NCBI GenBank assembly: GCA_024742405.1
Contig: JANSYP010000001.1
Coordinates: 310,001 to 374,000, forward strand
Direction: 5' to 3'
DNA length: 64,000 bases
Source: Paracoccaceae bacterium
GTDB taxonomy: Bacteria > Pseudomonadota > Alphaproteobacteria > Rhodobacterales > Rhodobacteraceae
The notes under the pieces were generated by a model. The model had not been told where the DNA came from, made no database searches, and was given only the letters and a program-made list of their open reading frames with translations. The stretch's first letter is position 1, and each line of letters starts with the position of its first letter. The position numbers and the translations under genes were made by a program. Shown piece by piece: positions 59,847 to 64,000 of the stretch.

Positions 59847-60351
59847 GGCGCGGGTCGCGGAGGGCCGAAAGACCCTGTGCGCCGAGCCGCCGCAGCGTTA
59901 GGCTGGCGGGCAGGGGGCGGCGATGGCTGAGGCCAAGACCAGACCGAGTGGGATCGATCCCGAAGCAGTGCTCGCCGCGGTGACGCCGGAGCGCCGGCAG
60001 CAGGACGCGCGGCGGCTCGAAGCGCTGTTCCGCAAGGTCACCGGTTTTGAGCCGGTGGTCTGGGCGGAGTACATGATGGGCTACGGGCGCTACCGCTACA
60101 CCTATGCCAGCGGCCATAGCGGCGAGTGCCTGGCGACCGGCTTTGCCCCACGTAAGCGCGAACTGGTGCTCTATGTCATGCCGGGCTACGGCGATTTCGA
60201 ACCGATCCTCGACCGGCTCGGGCCCTACCGCAAGGGCAAGGCCTGCCTCTACCTGACACGGCTCGACCGGGTGGACATGGACGTGCTGGCCGATCTGATC
60301 CGTGCGGGGTTGGAGGATCTGAAAACGCGCTGGCCGGTGACGGCGGCGTGA
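59847..60351 (+). repeat. direct repeat copy 2 (DUF1801 gene plus about 76 bp upstream)
   Basis: Partner of 55089-55596, same orientation, 4.76 kb away. The conserved leader includes GCGTTAGGCTGGCGGGCAGG upstream of the start codon. Confidence 0.8.
59923..60351 (+). CDS. DUF1801 (YdhG-like) domain protein, copy 2
   Basis: 142 residues, same length and ungapped alignment to the protein at 55168 (about 81% identical by eye). Differences concentrate at residues 27-52 and 62-78, while VMPGYGDFEPILDRLG and YRKGKACLYLTRLD are kept, so both copies look functional. Confidence 0.88.
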   Translation: MAEAKTRPSGIDPEAVLAAVTPERRQQDARRLEALFRKVTGFEPVVWAEYMMGYGRYRYTYASGHSGECLATGFAPRKRELVLYVMPGYGDFEPILDRLGPYRKGKACLYLTRLDRVDMDVLADLIRAGLEDLKTRWPVTAA

Positions 60352-60481
60352 GAGCGGCAGAACCCAGGCGTAAGGCGGAGAGGGCGGTCGTCGGTATCCT
60401 AAGCGCGAGACTGGTGGATGGCCCAGGTCGAGCGGATGATCGGATAGAGTCCAAACCTCGCTAGTTATTGCGACGCAGCAA

Positions 60482-61501
60482 ATGACTGCTATTACTGCCA
60501 TTCCTGCATATGACAGTCAGGATTTTTCTTCGAGAAACGCTATGATGGGGCCACGAACGAACCGCTTTTTTACGCCGCCAAACGTTCCGAAGGTGGATTT
60601 GCACGTTACTTCGCTTCGGGGCGGCGGCGCTTGCCCTTCCCAGTATTGGGGCCAAACGCCCGATGGTCGCGAAGTCTTTATTCGCTACCGGTACGGGTTT
60701 CTCTCAGTCGATGTAGCCGAAGAACCTGGCGAAGAGGTCCTTTACAATCGCGGTTTTCTTGACATCGAGCTGGGCCCACCGCTGGATGGAGAACTGTCGG
60801 CCAGACAGCTAATTGCTTTGACAGGGTTAAAGGTCGATGTGCTTGATGAAGGTCAGGTATCAGCAGAGACAGAGTCTGAACGAGACCTAAGCGGCGCTAC
60901 AACCTTCTGGAGCGCCATTGGGATATCTGCGACCAACGCGGGGGCCGAACGGTTTCTGTCGGTGCTTTGGCGCGATTTTCCGGACTGTCGGTTGTTTGAG
61001 ATCAGTTGGTCGCAGACTGGAGACCGCAAGAAGCGCGCACTTTTGTCCGGTGAAGCGCCGAAAGAAACCGTTCTCGAAGTCATTTTGGGAACGGGTTGTC
61101 CCAAAATTTCGTTTCAATATGCAAGGTTCAAGTACGATGTCCCCGGGTATGGTAGGCTAGAGGACAACTCCCGTTTCTCACAAGAGGCCCGACGTGAGGT
61201 TGAAACGGTCGGAAGCATTGGCTGTGAAGTCAAATACGACAGGTTGAGCATTTCGTCTGAGTTTCGCACAGACGACACCTTGGCTCGGACATGGATGGAG
61301 CGACTGGACGAAAAACTCGATGCTTGTTTTCCTGAGTTTGAATACATCCCATACGACCTCGCAACCGGCGAGATCACGGAAGGAGAAGCGCTCAAAACTC
61401 AGGACGACCCGGAGATCACCAAGTGGGTCCAAGCCGCTTCAAACCGCTTTCGCTACATTCGACGAGCAGCGCGTGATTTGCCATTGATCGGCTATAGGTA
61501 G
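60482..61501 (+). CDS. orphan protein of unknown function
   Basis: 339 residues; start at 60482 or at the ATG at 60542 (MGPRTNRFFTPPNVPKV), neither with a clear SD. Recognisable features are only compositional: an early beta-rich part (GREVFIRYRYGFLSVDVAEE, LYNRGFLDIELGPPLDGE), a middle around FWSAIGISATNAGAERFLSV and an acidic C-terminal tail. No signal peptide or membrane helix. The gene is clearly lower in GC and uses more A/T-ending codons than gltX, a sign of recent transfer. I cannot assign a family. Confidence 0.75.
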   Translation: MTAITAIPAYDSQDFSSRNAMMGPRTNRFFTPPNVPKVDLHVTSLRGGGACPSQYWGQTPDGREVFIRYRYGFLSVDVAEEPGEEVLYNRGFLDIELGPPLDGELSARQLIALTGLKVDVLDEGQVSAETESERDLSGATTFWSAIGISATNAGAERFLSVLWRDFPDCRLFEISWSQTGDRKKRALLSGEAPKETVLEVILGTGCPKISFQYARFKYDVPGYGRLEDNSRFSQEARREVETVGSIGCEVKYDRLSISSEFRTDDTLARTWMERLDEKLDACFPEFEYIPYDLATGEITEGEALKTQDDPEITKWVQAASNRFRYIRRAARDLPLIGYR

Positions 61502-61700
61502 ACGTAAAGCGGCCATTCAATCCGAAGCGCCGGTCGGCGGCTTTGTCCGCATAGCAGCCTTTGCCGTTGACCATGCAGTAGCGGCTACAGGTGATCATCG
61601 GACGTTCGGGGCGCTCGCGGTCTGCTGGCCATGACCTGATCACCCGGCTTTCTGGACAAACCGCAGGCACTGTGGTTCAGGGGCGCGACAGGAGATCCCC

Positions 61701-63020
61701 ATGACCACCACCCGCTTCGCCCCTTCGCCCACGGGCTATATCCATGTCGGCAACCTGCGCACGGCGCTCTTCAACTATCTGATCGCGCGCAAGGCCGGCG
61801 GCACGTTCATCCTGCGCATCGACGATACCGATCCGGAGCGCTCGAAGGAGGAGTTTGTCGAGGCGATCAAGGAGGATCTCGACTGGCTCGGGTTGCAGTG
61901 GGACCGGGTGGAGCGGCAGTCCGCTCGGCTCGACCGCTACGCCGAGGCCGCCGACCGGCTGCGCGCGGCGGGGCGGTTCTATGAGGCGTTCGAGACGCCG
62001 ACGGAGCTCGACCTGAAGCGCAAGAAGCAGCTCAACATGGGCAGGCCGCCGGTCTATGACCGGGCGGCGCTGGCGCTGAGCGAGGCCGAACGCGATGCCC
62101 TGCGTGCGGAGCGCGGGGGGCACTGGCGGTTCAAGCTGGATCACGAGCGGATCGAGTGGGAGGACGGGATCCTCGGGCCGCAATCCATCGATGCGGCGAG
62201 CGTTTCGGACCCGGTGCTGATCCGGGGCGACGGGCAGGTGCTCTATACTCTCGCGTCGGTCGTCGATGACACCGAGATGGGGGTGACGGATGTGGTGCGG
62301 GGCTCGGACCATGTCACCAACACCGCCACGCAGATCCAGATCATCGACGCTTTGGGCGGGCAGTGTCCCCGTTTCGCGCACCATTCGCTGTTGACGGGAC
62401 CCCAGGGCGAGAGCCTGTCGAAGCGGCTGGGTACGCTGGCGATCCGGGATCTGCGCGCCAAGGGCGTGGAGCCGATGGCGATCCTGAGCCAGCTGGCGCG
62501 GCTGGGCTCGGCCGATCCGGTGGAGCTGCGCGGCTCGGTCGATGAGCTGATCGAGGGGTTCGACATCTCGCGCTTCGGCGCGGCGCCGACGAAATTCGAC
62601 GTGGGCGATCTCGATCCGCTGACCGCGCGGGTGCTGCACGGTCTGCCGGCGGAGGCCGTAGCCGGAGATCTGGAGGCCGCGGGCGTGCCGGTGGAGGCGC
62701 GCGAGACCTTCTGGGCGGTTATCCGCGACAATATCGAGACACGCGCGGATATCGCGGCCTGGTGGCAGGTCCTGGCCGAGGGCGCAGAGCCCGGTGCGGA
62801 CCCCGAGGATGCGGCCTTTGTTGCCGAAGCGCTCGCGATCCTGCCCGAGCCCCCCTATGGGCCGGAAGCCTGGGCGGAGTGGACCGCGGCGGTCAAGGCG
62901 CAGTCGGGGCGCAAGGGCAAGGCGCTCTTCATGCCGCTCCGCAAGGCGCTGACGGGTCGGGCGCGGGGCCCCGAGATGGCCGATTTCATGCCGCTGATGC
63001 GGGCGCGACCGAAGCCTTAG
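61701..63020 (+). CDS. gltX: glutamyl-tRNA synthetase
   Basis: 439 residues. The class I HIGH motif is FAPSPTGYIHVGNLRTALFN, the KMSKS loop is GESLSKRLGTLAIRDL, and RIDDTDPERSKEEFVEAIKE and GSDHVTNTATQIQII are family hallmarks. It is a shorter GluRS of the GltX2-like kind, common as one of two GluRS genes in alphaproteobacteria; one of such a pair may charge tRNA-Gln for the amidotransferase route. GACAGGAGAT precedes the ATG. Confidence 0.93.
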   Translation: MTTTRFAPSPTGYIHVGNLRTALFNYLIARKAGGTFILRIDDTDPERSKEEFVEAIKEDLDWLGLQWDRVERQSARLDRYAEAADRLRAAGRFYEAFETPTELDLKRKKQLNMGRPPVYDRAALALSEAERDALRAERGGHWRFKLDHERIEWEDGILGPQSIDAASVSDPVLIRGDGQVLYTLASVVDDTEMGVTDVVRGSDHVTNTATQIQIIDALGGQCPRFAHHSLLTGPQGESLSKRLGTLAIRDLRAKGVEPMAILSQLARLGSADPVELRGSVDELIEGFDISRFGAAPTKFDVGDLDPLTARVLHGLPAEAVAGDLEAAGVPVEARETFWAVIRDNIETRADIAAWWQVLAEGAEPGADPEDAAFVAEALAILPEPPYGPEAWAEWTAAVKAQSGRKGKALFMPLRKALTGRARGPEMADFMPLMRARPKP

Positions 63021-63044
63021 GGCCAAAGCGCTGGACTGACGGCG

Positions 63045-63067
63045 CGCCCCGGCTCAGGGTCGGGGCG
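63045..63067 (+). terminator. candidate terminator after gltX
   Basis: CGCCCCG and CGGGGCG form a perfect 7-bp stem with a 9-base loop, 25 bases after the gltX stop and upstream of the MATE gene. Confidence 0.45.
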
Positions 63068-63090
63068 GTTGCCGCAGACCGGAGTTCCAG

Positions 63091-64000
63091 ATGGCCGACC
63101 CAAGTCCCGCCACCCCTGCCGGCGCCCCGGCGAAATTCGTCAAAGGCAACCTCTTCGGCCATGTGACGGTGATGTCCTTCACCGCCTCGATCGGGTTGAT
63201 GGCGGTCTTTGTCGTCGATTTCGTCGACATGATCTTCATCTCGATGCTGGGCAAGGCGGAGCTGGCCGCGGCGGTGGGCTATGCCGGGGCGATCCTGTTC
63301 TTCACGACCTCTTTCAGCATCGGCATCGCGATCGCCGCGGGCGCGCTGGTCTCGCGCGCGCTGGGCGCGGGGGATGCCGACCTGGCGCGGCGCCGGGCGA
63401 CCAACGCGCTGGCCTTCGGAGTGGCGTTCGCGATCCTGTTTTCGATTGCGGTCTGGCTGGCGGTGCCGTGGCTGGTGGGCCTGCTGGGCGCGACCGGACA
63501 GACGGCGGATCTGGCGACGCTCTATCTGCGGATCATCGTGCCGAGCCTGCCGATCCTCTTGGTGGGGATGACCGGCGGGGCGATTCTGCGGGCCCATGGC
63601 GATGCACGCCGGGCGATGATGGCGACGATCTATGGCGGTCTGGTCAATGCGGTGCTGGACCCGATCCTGATCTTCGGGCTCGATCTGGAGCTGACCGGTG
63701 CGGCGCTGGCCTCCGTCACCGCGCGGGTGACGATCGGGGCCTATGCGCTGATCCCGATTTTCCGCCACCATGGCGGGCTGGAGCGGCCCAACGTGACGGG
63801 ATTGGTGCGGGACTTCTGGCCCATTGCCGCTATCTCGGCGCCCGCGATCATGACCCAGCTCGCCACGCCGGTGGGGCAGGCCTATGTCACCCGCGCCATG
63901 GCCGAGTTCGGCGAGGCGGCCGTGGCCGGCATGGCGGTCGTTTCGCGGCTGACGCCTGTGGCCTTCGGCGTGGTCTTCGCGCTCTCGGGCGCCGTGGGTC
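63091..64000 (+). CDS. MATE-family efflux transporter (truncated by the window end)
   Basis: 303 codons from the ATG at 63091 (GGAG nine bases upstream) run open to the right edge. The N-terminus is MADPSPATPAGAPAKFVKGN, followed by alternating hydrophobic segments typical of MATE proteins: VVDFVDMIFISMLGKAELAA, FSIGIAIAAGALVSRALGAG, GMTGGAILRAHGDARRAMM and IYGGLVNAVLDPILIFGLDL. About seven membrane helices are present in the visible part. MATE proteins export cationic drugs or metabolites using Na+ or H+. Confidence 0.9.
   Translation, partial: MADPSPATPAGAPAKFVKGNLFGHVTVMSFTASIGLMAVFVVDFVDMIFISMLGKAELAAAVGYAGAILFFTTSFSIGIAIAAGALVSRALGAGDADLARRRATNALAFGVAFAILFSIAVWLAVPWLVGLLGATGQTADLATLYLRIIVPSLPILLVGMTGGAILRAHGDARRAMMATIYGGLVNAVLDPILIFGLDLELTGAALASVTARVTIGAYALIPIFRHHGGLERPNVTGLVRDFWPIAAISAPAIMTQLATPVGQAYVTRAMAEFGEAAVAGMAVVSRLTPVAFGVVFALSGAVG

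Noticed and set aside
1-64000. tRNA or rRNA genes, prophage or integrative element with attachment sites
   Set aside because: No cloverleaf with CCA end, no rRNA-like stretch, and no integrase or phage structural gene was recognised. Only eroded transposase fragments are present.

Overview
The window looks like a chromosomal stretch of a metabolically versatile marine alphaproteobacterium, most likely of the Rhodobacteraceae/Roseobacter group. The reasons are high GC, dense catabolic operons joined by 4-bp ATGA overlaps, a heavy load of TRAP and tripartite tricarboxylate (TTT) transporters each beside a LysR regulator, and alphaproteobacterial versions of tyrS, anmK, ftsW-murG-murC and gltX. 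The assignment rests on gene content only. No rRNA, tRNA, CRISPR array or intact mobile element was seen.

Bases 1-35,040 form a hub for uptake and breakdown of organic acids. (i) 1-8560: an FAD-linked 2-hydroxyacid oxidase, a gamma-glutamyltransferase-like protein and a GhrA-type reductase run up to a LysR gene. Facing it is an HpcH-type aldolase with TRAP genes dctQ-dctM-dctP. (ii) 8586-15672: two MmgE/PrpD-family proteins, a fused TctA-TctB permease and TctC, with a divergent LysR gene. (iii) 15930-21830: a RidA protein, a LysR gene and a second TRAP operon (P-Q-M) ending in an amidase. (iv) 21956-25476: tcuB-tcuA (tricarballylate oxidation) with a divergent LysR gene. (v) 25445-35037: a seven-gene operon (TctC, TctA-TctB, isopropylmalate/isocitrate-type dehydrogenase, PrpF/GalD isomerase, a 79-residue protein, tandem UspA, hydroxyacid dehydrogenase), divergent from a TctD/TctE two-component pair.

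Bases 35,034-42,369 are a carnitine/gamma-butyrobetaine regulon. It holds a carnitine dehydrogenase-thioesterase fusion, a 3-dehydrocarnitine cleavage enzyme (CdhC/BKACE), a CaiD-like hydratase, an NDP-forming acyl-CoA ligase and an acyl-CoA dehydrogenase, with a divergent CdhR-like AraC/GATase1 regulator. Together they can be read as gamma-butyrobetaine to crotonobetainyl-CoA to carnitine to 3-dehydrocarnitine to glycine betaine plus acetoacetate.

Bases 42,642-51,374 are housekeeping: a carboxylesterase, an HNH protein, an acetyltransferase, tyrS, anmK and part of the dcw cell-wall cluster (ftsW-murG-murC). From 51,375 on the window is patchy. There is an uncharacterised protein with Ala-rich microrepeats, a Tat-exported metallo-beta-lactamase-fold protein, a small secreted protein and a minimal zincin. 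An arginase/ornithine cyclodeaminase cassette with its own Lrp regulator follows, bracketed by two diverged ~500-bp direct copies of a DUF1801 gene and accompanied by IS110- and IS3-like remnants. Next come an orphan protein of unknown function, gltX, and a MATE transporter cut by the window end.

A recurrent small-scale feature is a GC-rich stem-loop directly after each of the four solute-binding-protein genes, which suggests a shared post-transcriptional device that raises binding-protein expression over the permeases.
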